DNA of 64,000 nucleotides from UBA1952 sp965246765 (GTDB taxonomy: Bacteria > Bacteroidota > Bacteroidia > Chitinophagales > Chitinophagaceae): contig CBDFFJ010000005.1 of the NCBI GenBank assembly GCA_965246765.1, positions 1 through 64,000 on the forward strand, in the 5' to 3' direction. The notes under the pieces were generated by a model. That model saw only the letters and a program-made list of their open reading frames with translations. It searched no databases and was not told the origin of the DNA. Below are positions 14,720 through 23,447 of the stretch, one piece after another; the stretch's first letter is position 1; each line of letters starts with the position of its first letter. Both the position numbers and the translations under genes were made by a program.

Positions 14720-17356
14720 ATGGAAATCGCTAAGAATTTTGACCACGCCGCCGCGGAGCGCCACTGGTATAGCCACTGGATGGGCCGCGGATACTTCAAC
14801 TCCACGCCCGACGAGCGGGAGCCTTACACCATTGTGATGCCGCCACCCAATGTGACGGGCGTGCTGCACATGGGCCACGCGCTGAATAATACGGTGCAGG
14901 ATGTCCTTATCCGCCGCGCAAAGTCGCAGGGCTACAATACCTGCTGGGTGCCGGGCACCGACCATGCGAGCATTGCCACGGAGGCGAAGGTGGTGGGTAT
15001 GCTGCGCGAGCGCGGCATTGATAAGAATAGCCTGAGCCGTGACGAGTTTCTTGGCTACGCCTGGGAGTGGAAGGAGAAGTACGGCGGGATAATCCTGGAA
15101 CAGCTCAAGCGTCTCGGCTGCGCGCTGGACTGGAACCGGACGGCTTTTACGATGGATGCGGATTACTACAAGGCGGTCATCCGCGTGTTCGTTGACCTTT
15201 ATAAGAAGGGCAACATCTACCGCGGGGTAAAGATGATCAACTGGGACCCGAAGGCGAAGACGGCGCTCTCAGATGAAGAGGTAATCCATAAGACGACGCA
15301 GAGCAAGCTCACCTACGTGCAGTATGCCCTTTGCGACAAAGAAGGGGCTAAGACGGATGGCAGCATCACTATTGCCACGGTGCGTCCGGAGACGATTCTC
15401 GGCGATGTTGCCGTGTGCGTGCATCCGGATGATGAGCGCTATAAGGGATTAAAAGGCGCGTACTGCCTTGTGCCTTTAGTGAACCGCCCGGTACCCATCA
15501 TTTTTGACGATTACATAGACCCGGAGTTCGGAACAGGCGCGCTGAAAGTGACGCCCGCGCACGACATCAACGACTACAACCTCGGCCTCAAGCACAAGCT
15601 GCCGGTAATAGATACGCTGAATGAGGACGGCACTATGAGCGCCGCAGCAGGCATGTATGTGGGCGAAGACCGCTTTGCAGTGCGCAAGAAGATAGTAGAG
15701 GACCTGAAGGCGAGCGGGGCCTTTGTAAAGCAGGAAGATTACAGCAATCAGGTAGGCTTTTCAGAGCGCACGGATGCGGTGATAGAGCCGCGCCTTTCCA
15801 TGCAGTGGTGGTGCAGAATGCCGGAGTTGGCCGCGCCCGCGCTGGAAGATGTGCTGACGGATAAGGTGCAGTTTCATCCGGAGAAATTCAAGAACCTGTA
15901 CCGGCACTGGATGGAGAACATCAAGGACTGGTGCATCAGCCGGCAGCTATGGTGGGGGCAGCGGATACCGGCGTGGTACGATGCAGACGGTAACATGTAT
16001 GTTGGCGCCGATGAAGACGAGGCTTGGGAGCAATGCAAAATGCAAAATGCAAAATGCAAAAGGGAGCATTTGCGGCAAGATGAAGATTGCTTAGACACAT
16101 GGTTCTCCTCGTGGCTCTGGCCCATGCAGGTTTTCGGCTGGAATGAAGTGCCGGACAATGCAGAGCTGGCCTACTATTATCCTACGCAAACGCTCGTGAC
16201 GGCGCCGGAAATCATCTTCTTCTGGGTAGCGCGAATGATCATGGCGGGCGAGGAGTACATGAAGGATATTCCGTTTGAAAAGGTTTATTTCACCGGCATC
16301 GTGCGCGACAAGCAGGGCCGCAAGATGAGCAAGAGCCTCGGCAACTCGCCCGACCTGCTGGCCCTGATTGACGAATGGGGCACAGACGCCGTTCGCTTCT
16401 CAGTAATGATTGCATCGCCCGCGGGCAATGACCTGCTGTATGACGAAGGGATGCTGCTGCAAGGCCGCAACTTCGGCAATAAGCTCTGGAATGCTATGAA
16501 GCTTGTGAAAGGCTGGGAAGGCCGCACCTCCGGCGAGGGGGCGGATGACGGCGCGGGCTTCGCGATGGAATGGATGCAGGCGCGCATTGCGCAGGTGAGC
16601 GCTGAGCTGCAAGGGCTATTTGACACCTTCCGCCTGAGCGAAGCCTTGAAGACGATCTACTCACTCATCTGGGACGACTTCTGCTCGTGGTATCTGGAGT
16701 GGGTGAAGCCGGCGCAGGAAGCAAGCATCAGCAAGGAAGTTTATGAAGCAACGGCGAATATCTTTGAAAGCCTGCTGCAACTACTGCATCCATTCCTGCC
16801 TTTCGTGACGGAAGAAATCTATCACCAGCTTCGCGGGCGTGTGGAAGGTGACGATTTGATAGCACGGCAGATGCCGGAGGCTGCGAGCGCAAACGTATTC
16901 ATTCTAAATAGTGGCATTGCCTTGCAGGAAACGATCACGGCCATTCGCGACGCGCGCGTGAAAGCCGGCCTGAAGCCGAAAGACCCGATTCAGATTGCGG
17001 TGCTGACGGCTGATAAGTCGCTGTACGAAACGACGAAGCCAATTCTGCTGCGTCAGACGAACGCGACGGACTTGAATTTCACAGAAGAAGCGGTAGAAGG
17101 CGCAATCTCGCTCGTAGTGCAGACAGACAAGCTGTACCTTATCGCGGAGCAGGTGGTGGATAAAAGCATTCAGCGCGAAGGCCTGCAAAAAGAGCTGACC
17201 TATCTGGAGGGCTTCCTGCAAAGCGTGGAGAAGAAGCTGGGCAACGAAAAGTTTGTGGCGAATGCAAAGCCCGAGGTGGTGGCGATGGAGCAGAAAAAGC
17301 AAAGCGATGCTAAATCACGAATCCAGGTGATAACTGAAAGTCTGGCTTTACTATAA
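14720..17356 (+). CDS. valS: Valine--tRNA ligase
   Basis: A class I synthetase that charges tRNA-Val. It has full length at 878 residues. The HIGH-type motif is PPPNVTGVLHMGHALN near 41-56, with CWVPGTDHASIATE near 75-88. The CP1 editing domain lies about 190-330 (TVRPETILGDVAVCVHPDD, GTGALKVTPAHDINDYN). LDTWFSSWLWPM sits near 455, KMSKSLGN near 535, then the anticodon-binding helices and a C-terminal coiled coil from about 810. Residues near 438-447 are encoded by four perfect ATGCAAA units. The start fits both the family N-terminus and the -7 box eight bases upstream. Confidence 0.97.
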   Translation: MEIAKNFDHAAAERHWYSHWMGRGYFNSTPDEREPYTIVMPPPNVTGVLHMGHALNNTVQDVLIRRAKSQGYNTCWVPGTDHASIATEAKVVGMLRERGIDKNSLSRDEFLGYAWEWKEKYGGIILEQLKRLGCALDWNRTAFTMDADYYKAVIRVFVDLYKKGNIYRGVKMINWDPKAKTALSDEEVIHKTTQSKLTYVQYALCDKEGAKTDGSITIATVRPETILGDVAVCVHPDDERYKGLKGAYCLVPLVNRPVPIIFDDYIDPEFGTGALKVTPAHDINDYNLGLKHKLPVIDTLNEDGTMSAAAGMYVGEDRFAVRKKIVEDLKASGAFVKQEDYSNQVGFSERTDAVIEPRLSMQWWCRMPELAAPALEDVLTDKVQFHPEKFKNLYRHWMENIKDWCISRQLWWGQRIPAWYDADGNMYVGADEDEAWEQCKMQNAKCKREHLRQDEDCLDTWFSSWLWPMQVFGWNEVPDNAELAYYYPTQTLVTAPEIIFFWVARMIMAGEEYMKDIPFEKVYFTGIVRDKQGRKMSKSLGNSPDLLALIDEWGTDAVRFSVMIASPAGNDLLYDEGMLLQGRNFGNKLWNAMKLVKGWEGRTSGEGADDGAGFAMEWMQARIAQVSAELQGLFDTFRLSEALKTIYSLIWDDFCSWYLEWVKPAQEASISKEVYEATANIFESLLQLLHPFLPFVTEEIYHQLRGRVEGDDLIARQMPEAASANVFILNSGIALQETITAIRDARVKAGLKPKDPIQIAVLTADKSLYETTKPILLRQTNATDLNFTEEAVEGAISLVVQTDKLYLIAEQVVDKSIQREGLQKELTYLEGFLQSVEKKLGNEKFVANAKPEVVAMEQKKQSDAKSRIQVITESLALL
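16033..16060 (+). repeat. Four perfect 7-bp units (ATGCAAA) inside valS
   Basis: Twenty-eight bases made of four identical heptamers, coding KMQNAKCK-like residues just before LRQDEDCLDTWFSSW. As 7 is not a multiple of 3, gain or loss of a single unit would shift the frame of an essential gene. Confidence 0.9.
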
Positions 17357-17368
17357 CTTTAAAGCCTT

Positions 17369-17848
17369 ATGATGAACCGCCGACTGCTTTTGCTTGCAGC
17401 CATAGCGTTGCTTGTGACTGCCGCCTATGCCCAAAGGAGGGCGCCTAAAGCGAAGCCTGCAGAAACTACGCCTGCCGCGAAGCCGGTGATGGAAGTAGCT
17501 ATAGGTCGTAGCGGGTCCCGCAGCGGCGGCGCTATCTCAAAGCAGGAGTTTGATGCTATTGCCCCGCAGGGCTTAAGGATCAAGAACCCCGACGGCGCGT
17601 TCATTGAAGGATTCTCTTTTACGTATGGTGAGCGGAATCTTTACGAGGACTCCATGGCAAACGAAAAGTGGGTGACGGATTATCTTACGGAGTATTGCAT
17701 GGGCGACACCCTCAGCCCCATCATCAGCCACACTATAGCGAGCCGCACCAAGCCGGGCGACACGGCCTATTACGACGACATTCACATCCGGCTGGCGAGC
17801 GGCAAGCCTGCCCTTGGAAAAGCCATGAAGTTTGTGATTACGCGTTAG
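17369..17848 (+). CDS. Secreted small protein resembling the GldM C-terminal domain
   Basis: A 159-residue exported protein: signal peptide MMNRRLLLLAAIALLVTAAYA, an Ala/Pro/Lys-rich linker (25-40), then a single domain. The order MEVAIGRSGSRSGGAISKQE, GLRIKNPDGAFIEGFSFTYG, KPGDTAYYDDIHIRLASGK and MKFVIT recalls the last beta-domain of the gliding/T9SS protein GldM (G-GG-SK-E, SFT, KxGDxxYFxxI). GldM itself is more than 500 residues with a membrane helix, so this is a free-standing domain at most. It lies 12 bases after valS and may be co-transcribed. The resemblance comes from motif reading and remains inference. Confidence 0.6.
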   Translation: MMNRRLLLLAAIALLVTAAYAQRRAPKAKPAETTPAAKPVMEVAIGRSGSRSGGAISKQEFDAIAPQGLRIKNPDGAFIEGFSFTYGERNLYEDSMANEKWVTDYLTEYCMGDTLSPIISHTIASRTKPGDTAYYDDIHIRLASGKPALGKAMKFVITR

Positions 17849-18810
17849 CGGAGCACCCCGCCGAGGTTCTGCATCAGCAGGTTCACGGTGCGCTGCAGGA
17901 TGTTGAAGGCAATTTCGGCCATCAGGTTTTCCTTATCCAGCGTCGGGTTTACCTCAGTCACCTCAAAGCAGCAGATTTTGTGGTATTGCGCCAGCGCTGC
18001 CAGCAGGTCTTCCGCCTCGCGCTCACGCAGGCCATTGCTTACAGGCGTGCCGGTGCCGCGAGAGATGCCCGCGTCTAGGCTGTCCACATCAAAAGAGACA
18101 TAGATGTCGTCGCAGGCGGCGAGATGAAGCATGGTTTGGCGCACCACCTGCTCTACGCCCTTACGGCGCACTTCTGCCACTTGGATGATTTTAATATTGC
18201 GGCTTTTCAGGAGAAATTCCTCTTCCTTCTCATAATCGCGCAGCGCAATGAATACCACATCTTCCGGCATAACCTTCGGCTGAATCTTGCCAAGGTTTTT
18301 TAGCTTATTCCAGAATTCCAGTGTTGTCGCATCCGGTTTGTGAATCTGGCTTTCTACATTGTCAAAAGCCAATGCGGTAGCCAGCGGCATGCCATGCATG
18401 TTGCCGGACGGCGAGGTGAAAGGTGTGTGCATATCAGCATGCGCATCTATCCAGATAACGCCGAGCCGGTGTTTAGGCTTCGCCATTTTGATGCCGGCAA
18501 TTGTCCCGCCGGCCGTACTGTGGTCGCCGGCGAGCACCACCGGGAACAGGCCGCTTTTAAGCGTATTGCTTACGGCTTCGGCAACGCGCTCATACATTGT
18601 GTGAACGCCTTTGATGCGCTTGGCATACGGCGACAATACCGGCTCGTAAAGCAGGTTATTTTCAGTTTCAACGGCTTCGCAGGGAAAGTTGACAAAGAAA
18701 GAGCTCATTAGATCCAGCGCTGCAATCTTCAAAGCATCCACGCCCAGACTGGCTCCGCGGGTGCCGGCTCCAATCTCGCTTTTGACCTCTATGATTTTGA
18801 TGTTCCGCAT
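17845..18810 (-). CDS. Arginase / ureohydrolase family enzyme
   Basis: A 321-residue metallohydrolase of the arginase-agmatinase superfamily, which removes urea or a related group from a guanidino substrate using two Mn(II) ions. The metal-binding motifs are GDHS (95-98), DAHAD (122-126) and DVDSLD (241-246). SPSGNMHGMPLA near 135 and the C-terminal EVTEVNPTLDKENLMAE also match arginase proper, so arginine is the most likely substrate. I chose ATG 18808-18810 (MRNIKIIEV); the upstream ATG adds residues foreign to the family. The stop overlaps the preceding convergent gene by four bases. Confidence 0.9.
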   Translation of the reverse strand: MRNIKIIEVKSEIGAGTRGASLGVDALKIAALDLMSSFFVNFPCEAVETENNLLYEPVLSPYAKRIKGVHTMYERVAEAVSNTLKSGLFPVVLAGDHSTAGGTIAGIKMAKPKHRLGVIWIDAHADMHTPFTSPSGNMHGMPLATALAFDNVESQIHKPDATTLEFWNKLKNLGKIQPKVMPEDVVFIALRDYEKEEEFLLKSRNIKIIQVAEVRRKGVEQVVRQTMLHLAACDDIYVSFDVDSLDAGISRGTGTPVSNGLREREAEDLLAALAQYHKICCFEVTEVNPTLDKENLMAEIAFNILQRTVNLLMQNLGGVLR

Positions 18811-18872
18811 GTGTGACGGCGAATTTCGGAAACGGCGGGCGGTGTTCCTAATTCCGCGTAACATCGCAGGCC

Positions 18873-20102
18873 ATGAAGCGTGTCACTGCACTCTACAAAG
18901 CCTCTTACACCGGCTTGTCGCCCGCAAGCTGGTGGCTGAGCGCGGTGATGCTCATCAACCGCTGTGGGACGATGGTTGTGCCATTCATGACGCTCTACCT
19001 TACCGAGCGCTTGGGCTACAGCATCACGAAGGCAGGCATTGTGTTCGGCATTTTTGGCGTCGGAGCCATTTGCGGCGGCTTTATCGGAGGCAGGCTGGCC
19101 GATCGCTTCGGCTTCTATCCGGTGCAGCTTATCACGCTCGTTAGCGGCGGCTTATTGTTTGTGGCGCTGGGGCAGATGCGTTCCTACCCCGCCATCTGCG
19201 GGTTTACATTTATACTGGCGGTGGTCAATGAATCGTTTCGCCCGGCTAACTCGCTCGCCATCGCGCATTACAGTAAGGAAGAAAATCGGACACGCTCCTA
19301 CTCGCTCAATCGCCTGGCAATAAATCTTGGCTGGGCGTTGGGCGGCTCGCTCGGCGGATTTATTGCAGCGCACAATTACAATTTGCTGTTCATCATTGAT
19401 GGAGTCACCAATATCGGCGCGGCCCTGCTGCTGCGTATTTTTCTAGCGCCTGCACGGCACGCGAATGCAGTAAAGAAGGCCGTTGTGAAAGCGCCGCGCT
19501 TTGAGGCGTATCGCGACAGACGCTACATTGCCTTTACCTTCTTTGTGCTGCTGTATGCTTTTGCGTTCTTTCAGTATTTCAGTACAGTACCGGTCTTTTA
19601 CAGAAAGGTGCTGCACCTGAGCGAACCAATGATCGGTGCAACAATGGCTGGCAATGGTATCCTGATTGCACTGACTGAAATGGTGATTGTATTCCGGCTG
19701 GAAGGCCGCAGGCATCCCTTGCAATACATCCCTGTCGGCACGGCGATGATGGCGGTCTCATTTGCCCTGTTCAACCTGCCGATTGCCGGCGGAATCGCCC
19801 TTGCCTTTGGCGCGACAGTGATTGTGACCTTCGGCGAGATGCTGTCCATGCCGTTTATGAATACCTACTGGCTAAGCCGCACAAATGACGCAAACCGTGG
19901 TCAGTACGCAGGATTATATACAGTAGCCTGGGCAATGGCTCAGGTGCTTGGCCCGACACTTGGCTCCCGGCTTGCAGACGCACATGGATTTACCGTGCTT
20001 TGGTGGGGCATCTTTGGTATCTGTGTGCTGTCGGCCTTAGGTTTTGGACTCTTGCACCGCGCCGGGAATGCAAAGGCCGCCACTTTAGCGGTTACCAAAT
20101 AA
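18873..20102 (+). CDS. Major facilitator superfamily transporter
   Basis: A 409-residue membrane protein with about twelve hydrophobic spans. The MFS loop 2-3 motif is GGRLADRFGFYPVQ near 70-83, and NRLAINLGWALGG marks helix 5. The central cytoplasmic loop is short and basic (ARHANAVKKAVVKAPR). It resembles drug-efflux type MFS carriers, but the substrate cannot be read from sequence. It starts 62 bases from the divergent arginase gene, so an arginine-related substrate is possible but unsupported. The last 18 bases overlap the convergent yggS-type gene. Confidence 0.9.
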   Translation: MKRVTALYKASYTGLSPASWWLSAVMLINRCGTMVVPFMTLYLTERLGYSITKAGIVFGIFGVGAICGGFIGGRLADRFGFYPVQLITLVSGGLLFVALGQMRSYPAICGFTFILAVVNESFRPANSLAIAHYSKEENRTRSYSLNRLAINLGWALGGSLGGFIAAHNYNLLFIIDGVTNIGAALLLRIFLAPARHANAVKKAVVKAPRFEAYRDRRYIAFTFFVLLYAFAFFQYFSTVPVFYRKVLHLSEPMIGATMAGNGILIALTEMVIVFRLEGRRHPLQYIPVGTAMMAVSFALFNLPIAGGIALAFGATVIVTFGEMLSMPFMNTYWLSRTNDANRGQYAGLYTVAWAMAQVLGPTLGSRLADAHGFTVLWWGIFGICVLSALGFGLLHRAGNAKAATLAVTK

Positions 20103-20756
20103 CAGGCTGCCAATACGCACCATAGAGCTGCCTTCTTGAACAGCAATCTTGTAGTCACCGCTCATACCCATAGAGCAGGTATTGAAGTAGGCCTTGCCAA
20201 GCATTTGGTTTGCGGAGAGGTTTCCAAACATAGCGCGCAACCGCGAAAACTCTACGCGGATTCGGCCTTCATCTTCTGTAGCCGTAGCCATGCCCATTAA
20301 CCCGCAGATCCGGATATTTTGTAGCTGAGCCTCTTGCGCTTCATAGTATTGGAAAGCCTCTGTCAGCTCGCGCTCATCCATGCCGAATTTGGTTTCTTCT
20401 TCGGCGATGTGCATTTGCAGGAGCACGTCAATAACCCGGTTGGCCTTTGCTGCCTGCTTATTGATTTCCTTCAAGAGTTTAAAGGAATCTACGCTATGAA
20501 GAAGGTGTACGAATGACGAGATGTACTTCGCCTTATTGCTTTGCAGATGGCCGATGAAATGCCAGCGAATGTCTTGCGGAAGCCTTTCCGCTTTTTCAAC
20601 TAATTCCTGAACGTAATTCTCACCAAAGTCGCGCTGGCCGAGGTTGTAGAGTGCGAGGATGTCTTCAATAGGTTTTGTTTTGGATACGGCGATGAGCGTC
20701 ACACCTTTTGGTTGAAGCTCGGTTGTAAGGGTTTTCCACGCTTGCTCGTTTATCAT
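20085..20756 (-). CDS. YggS family pyridoxal phosphate homeostasis protein
   Basis: A 223-residue PLP-binding protein that keeps free PLP and amino acid pools in balance. Landmarks are LIAVSKTKPIEDI with the PLP Lys near residue 27, DFGENYVQEL near 48-57, WHFIGHLQSNKAKYI near 70, SVDSFKLLKEIN, and the C-terminal SMGMSGDYKIAVQEGSSMVR IG phosphate-binding loop. Size and motifs are typical of the family. The ATG at 20754-20756 has no strong ribosome site. Upstream, 20797-20820 holds a dispersed hairpin element. Often linked to pilT or proC genes elsewhere; not here. Confidence 0.92.
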   Translation of the reverse strand: MINEQAWKTLTTELQPKGVTLIAVSKTKPIEDILALYNLGQRDFGENYVQELVEKAERLPQDIRWHFIGHLQSNKAKYISSFVHLLHSVDSFKLLKEINKQAAKANRVIDVLLQMHIAEEETKFGMDERELTEAFQYYEAQEAQLQNIRICGLMGMATATEDEGRIRVEFSRLRAMFGNLSANQMLGKAYFNTCSMGMSGDYKIAVQEGSSMVRIGSLLFGNR

Positions 20757-20796
20757 GTTGCGCTTTTACGCTCTGACCGTGACGCAACCGGACAGA

Positions 20797-20820
20797 CCTC
20801 CCGTTGGTCGTTCGGACCAG
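20797..20820. repeat. Dispersed hairpin element (GGTCGTTCGGACC core), copy 1
   Basis: It reads CCTCCCGTTGGTC then GTTCG then GACCAG. A closely similar element, differing at about two positions of the core, occurs at 23418-23442. It lies between panB and the yggS-type gene. Confidence 0.6.
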
Positions 20821-20823
20821 TTG

Positions 20824-21639
20824 CTAATACTGCTCCTGATCATTGGGAAAATCCTTGCTTTTGACGTCCTTGATATAAGCGCCGGTCGCTTCGCGAATGG
20901 TATCATACAGCGTTGCGTAGCGCCGCAGAAAGCGCGGCGAGAAATCCTTTGTGATGCCCAGCATGTCGTGCATCACCAGCACCTGACCATCCACGCCGCC
21001 GCCTGCCCCGATGCCGATTACAGGAATCGTCATGTTCTGCGCTACCTGTGTGCCCAAGGTCGCCGGGATTTTTTCAAGAACAATGGCAAAGCAACCTGCT
21101 TCCTGTAATACTTCTGCATTGCGCAGCAACTGTGCGGCTTCTGCTTCCTGCTTTGCGCGCACAGCGTAGGTTCCGAATTTATAAATGCTCTGCGGCGTCA
21201 GTCCGAGGTGGCCCATCACCGGTACCCCGGCCGAAATGATGCGCTTGATACTGTCCACGACCTCTTCCCCACCCTCCAGCTTAATGGCGTGCGCACCGGC
21301 TTCCTTCATAATGCGGATGGAAGAATTGAGCGCTTCTTTGGAGTTGCCTTGATAGGAGCCAAAGGGTAAATCCACCACTACAAGGCAGCGCTGCACCGCC
21401 CGCACAACACTTTGCGCATGGTATATCATGTGGTCAAGCGTGATAGGCAACGTTGTCTCGTGCCCGGCCATTACGTTAGATGCAGAATCTCCCACGAGCA
21501 GCACGTCAATGCCGGCATCGTCCAGAATGCGCGCCATGGAAAAATCGTAGGCGGTAAGCATGGAGATTTTCTCGCCATGGCCTTTCATCCATTGCAGGGT
21601 GTGCGTGGTGACGCGCTTGACTTCATTGTGGATGCTCAT
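20824..21639 (-). CDS. panB: 3-methyl-2-oxobutanoate hydroxymethyltransferase
   Basis: The first step of pantothenate (coenzyme A) synthesis: transfer of a hydroxymethyl group from methylene-THF to ketoisovalerate, forming ketopantoate. A 271-residue TIM barrel of normal length. Motifs: ISMLTAYDFSMARILDDAGI near 24-43, LLVGDSASNVMAGHETTLPI with Mg-binding Asp, DLPFGSYQ, IKLEGGEE, VMGHLGLTPQS and VIGIGAGGGVDGQVLVMHDM. The start ATG directly follows an 8-base repeat array in the leader. panC and panD are not in the window. Confidence 0.96.
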   Translation of the reverse strand: MSIHNEVKRVTTHTLQWMKGHGEKISMLTAYDFSMARILDDAGIDVLLVGDSASNVMAGHETTLPITLDHMIYHAQSVVRAVQRCLVVVDLPFGSYQGNSKEALNSSIRIMKEAGAHAIKLEGGEEVVDSIKRIISAGVPVMGHLGLTPQSIYKFGTYAVRAKQEAEAAQLLRNAEVLQEAGCFAIVLEKIPATLGTQVAQNMTIPVIGIGAGGGVDGQVLVMHDMLGITKDFSPRFLRRYATLYDTIREATGAYIKDVKSKDFPNDQEQY

Positions 21640-21679
21640 CTTAATTTGATAATGTGGTAATGCAGCAATGTGATAATTA
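21640..21679 (-). repeat. Five degenerate 8-bp units in the panB leader
   Basis: Plus-strand units are CTTAATTT, GATAATGT, GGTAATGC, AGCAATGT, GATAATTA. The array abuts the panB start codon directly and ends four bases from the stop of the upstream gene, so it fills the whole intergenic space. Confidence 0.8.
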
Positions 21680-21683
21680 GCGC

Positions 21684-22547
21684 TTAAATAAAGACTCTGT
21701 TGGCTATTTCCATTGCCTCGCGGAAGGCTTCGCGGTTGATGTCGGGATAAATGTCGTGCTCGTCACACCATTGCAGGACGTTTTCTGTGGCGATGTTGCC
21801 TACAAGCACGTCTTCCGCCAGCGGACAGCCGCCGATGCCTTTTATAGCGCTGTCGAAGCGTATGCAGCCGGCCGCGTATGCTGTGTCAATCTTCATCCGC
21901 CAGTTCTCGTGTGATGCGTGGAAGTGCGCGCCGATGCTTACTTGCGGGAAGGCGGGAATGAGGCTGCGGAACAGATAGTCAATTGTCTCCTGCTGCGCCA
22001 CGCCAACGGTATCGCTCATGGCGAGGGTGCGGACGCCGAGGGCTGCGAGCTTACCGACCCATTCAATGGCAATCTCCACGGTGTATGGGTCGTCGTAAGG
22101 ATTGCCGAAGCCCATGGAGATATAGACGACCAACTCTTTGCCGCGCTGCACGCAGAGCTTTTGGATTTCTTCAACCTGAGTGAGCGATTGGGCGATGCTC
22201 TTGTTTGTATTGCGCTGCTGAAAGGTTTCCGAAATGGAAAAGGGGAAGCCTAAGCAACTGATTTCATCATAGACAACCGCCTCTTCCGCGCCGCGCGTGT
22301 TGGCGATAATGGCCAGCAGTTTGGTCGCGCCGTCCAGTTTCAGTTGCGGAATGACATCTTTCGTATCGGCAAGCTGCGGAATCGCTTTCGGAGAAACAAA
22401 AGAGCCGAAATCCAGCACATCAAAACCTACGCGCAGCAACGCATTGAGGTATTCAACCTTAGCAACTGTCGGTATAGGATGCGCCCAGCCCTGCATGGCG
22501 TCGCGCGGGCATTCAACCAGGCTAATTCCGCTTTTTCCGGCTTGCAT
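21684..22547 (-). CDS. Hydroxymethylglutaryl-CoA lyase family enzyme
   Basis: A 287-residue TIM-barrel enzyme of the HMGL-like family. It would cleave HMG-CoA to acetoacetate and acetyl-CoA in leucine breakdown, or run a related aldol reaction. Seen: LVECPRDAMQGW at the start of the barrel with the catalytic Arg, VLDFGSFVSPKAIPQLADT, AMSDTVGVAQQETI, metal-ligand HFHASHE, and the active-site loop KGIGGCPLAED with the Cys of HMG-CoA lyases. ATG 22545-22547 is used; a TTG 13 codons upstream (22586) is an alternative. It is the gene before panB on this strand. Confidence 0.88.
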   Translation of the reverse strand: MQAGKSGISLVECPRDAMQGWAHPIPTVAKVEYLNALLRVGFDVLDFGSFVSPKAIPQLADTKDVIPQLKLDGATKLLAIIANTRGAEEAVVYDEISCLGFPFSISETFQQRNTNKSIAQSLTQVEEIQKLCVQRGKELVVYISMGFGNPYDDPYTVEIAIEWVGKLAALGVRTLAMSDTVGVAQQETIDYLFRSLIPAFPQVSIGAHFHASHENWRMKIDTAYAAGCIRFDSAIKGIGGCPLAEDVLVGNIATENVLQWCDEHDIYPDINREAFREAMEIANRVFI

Positions 22548-22615
22548 ATGCTTGTTATTCGGAATAAAAGTAAGCTCCTTTGGCAAGGCCGGGTTTATGG
22601 ATTGATTGCCGGCAA

Positions 22616-23356
22616 CTATTTATCAGCAATAAGACCCAGAAACGTCTCCAATCCCCGCAGCTTTTCCGCATCTAAATGATAATGGATGTTGTGCCTGTAG
22701 TAGGTCTGCAGGTCGTAGTGCGGGAAAGGATTGTCGGCTACAGCCTCTTCAATATGCTTCAGTCCTTCCGCGTTTGCAGCATTGAAACGGCCTAAAAAAT
22801 CGGGCGGCAAATCTTTGTTGGCTACCCATGCCGCGAAGACGAACGGAAGCCCCGTCCAATCTTTCCAACCTTGCGCGAGGTCGTAGATGTAGGGGAAATT
22901 ATGGCGCTGCTCCAGTGCGCGGTCACCGATTATAACGCCGGCTGCCGTGCCGCTTATTCGTTGAATGTAATCTTCAGGCGCAGGCATCAACTGAACATCC
23001 TTCTTCCAGAATTCTTTAAGCAACAAAGTCGCCAGTCGCACTGAGCTTCTACTCTGATAATCCAGATAAACTGCTTCAATCATTTCCAGTGGCACTTTAC
23101 TAAACAAAGCGACAGAAGCCACATCGCCATCCGCAGCAATGCCGTAGTCGCTTACAATCCGCGCACCAGGAATGCCAGGCATTGCCGCAATCGGCAGCAG
23201 GGCCATATCTATATCCCCGGCCATAAGGGATGACGCAAGATTTGCCGGATAATCCGTCAGCAGCTCTATTTCATCCATTACCGGACTGCGCTCAATGCCC
23301 CAAAGCAGCGGCTTAGTATTGAGATAAGAAACTGCGGCGACTTTAATCTTTGACAA
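22616..23356 (-). CDS. mqnA: Chorismate dehydratase MqnA (futalosine menaquinone pathway)
   Basis: It converts chorismate to 3-enolpyruvyl-benzoate, the entry step of the futalosine route to menaquinone. A 246-residue two-lobed binding-protein-like fold. Family phrases: VAAVSYLNTKPLLWGIE at the N-terminus, ALLPIAAMPGIPGARIVSDY with the substrate pocket, DYQSRSSVRLATLLLKEFW, GVIIGDRAL and GLPFVFAAWVANKDLP. The start is TTG 23354-23356, as the family N-terminus begins there and no ATG is near. Other mqn genes are not in the window. Its presence implies menaquinone-based respiration. Confidence 0.93.
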   Translation of the reverse strand: MSKIKVAAVSYLNTKPLLWGIERSPVMDEIELLTDYPANLASSLMAGDIDMALLPIAAMPGIPGARIVSDYGIAADGDVASVALFSKVPLEMIEAVYLDYQSRSSVRLATLLLKEFWKKDVQLMPAPEDYIQRISGTAAGVIIGDRALEQRHNFPYIYDLAQGWKDWTGLPFVFAAWVANKDLPPDFLGRFNAANAEGLKHIEEAVADNPFPHYDLQTYYRHNIHYHLDAEKLRGLETFLGLIADK

Positions 23357-23394
23357 AGGATAATTTTGGCCGCGAAAATAGGTCTCTGTCCCTT

Positions 23395-23442
23395 CTGCCC
23401 GTAGCAGAATCGGGCAGCCCTCCCTTTGGTCGTTCAGACCGA
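23395..23442. repeat. Two adjacent hairpins upstream of rnhA, including element copy 2
   Basis: CTGCCCG (23395-23401) pairs with CGGGCAG (23411-23417). Directly after it, 23418-23442 repeats the CCTCCC...GGTCGTTCAGACC element seen at 20797-20820. It lies between divergent mqnA and rnhA, ending five bases before the rnhA ATG. Confidence 0.65.
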
Positions 23443-23447
23443 TTCTT

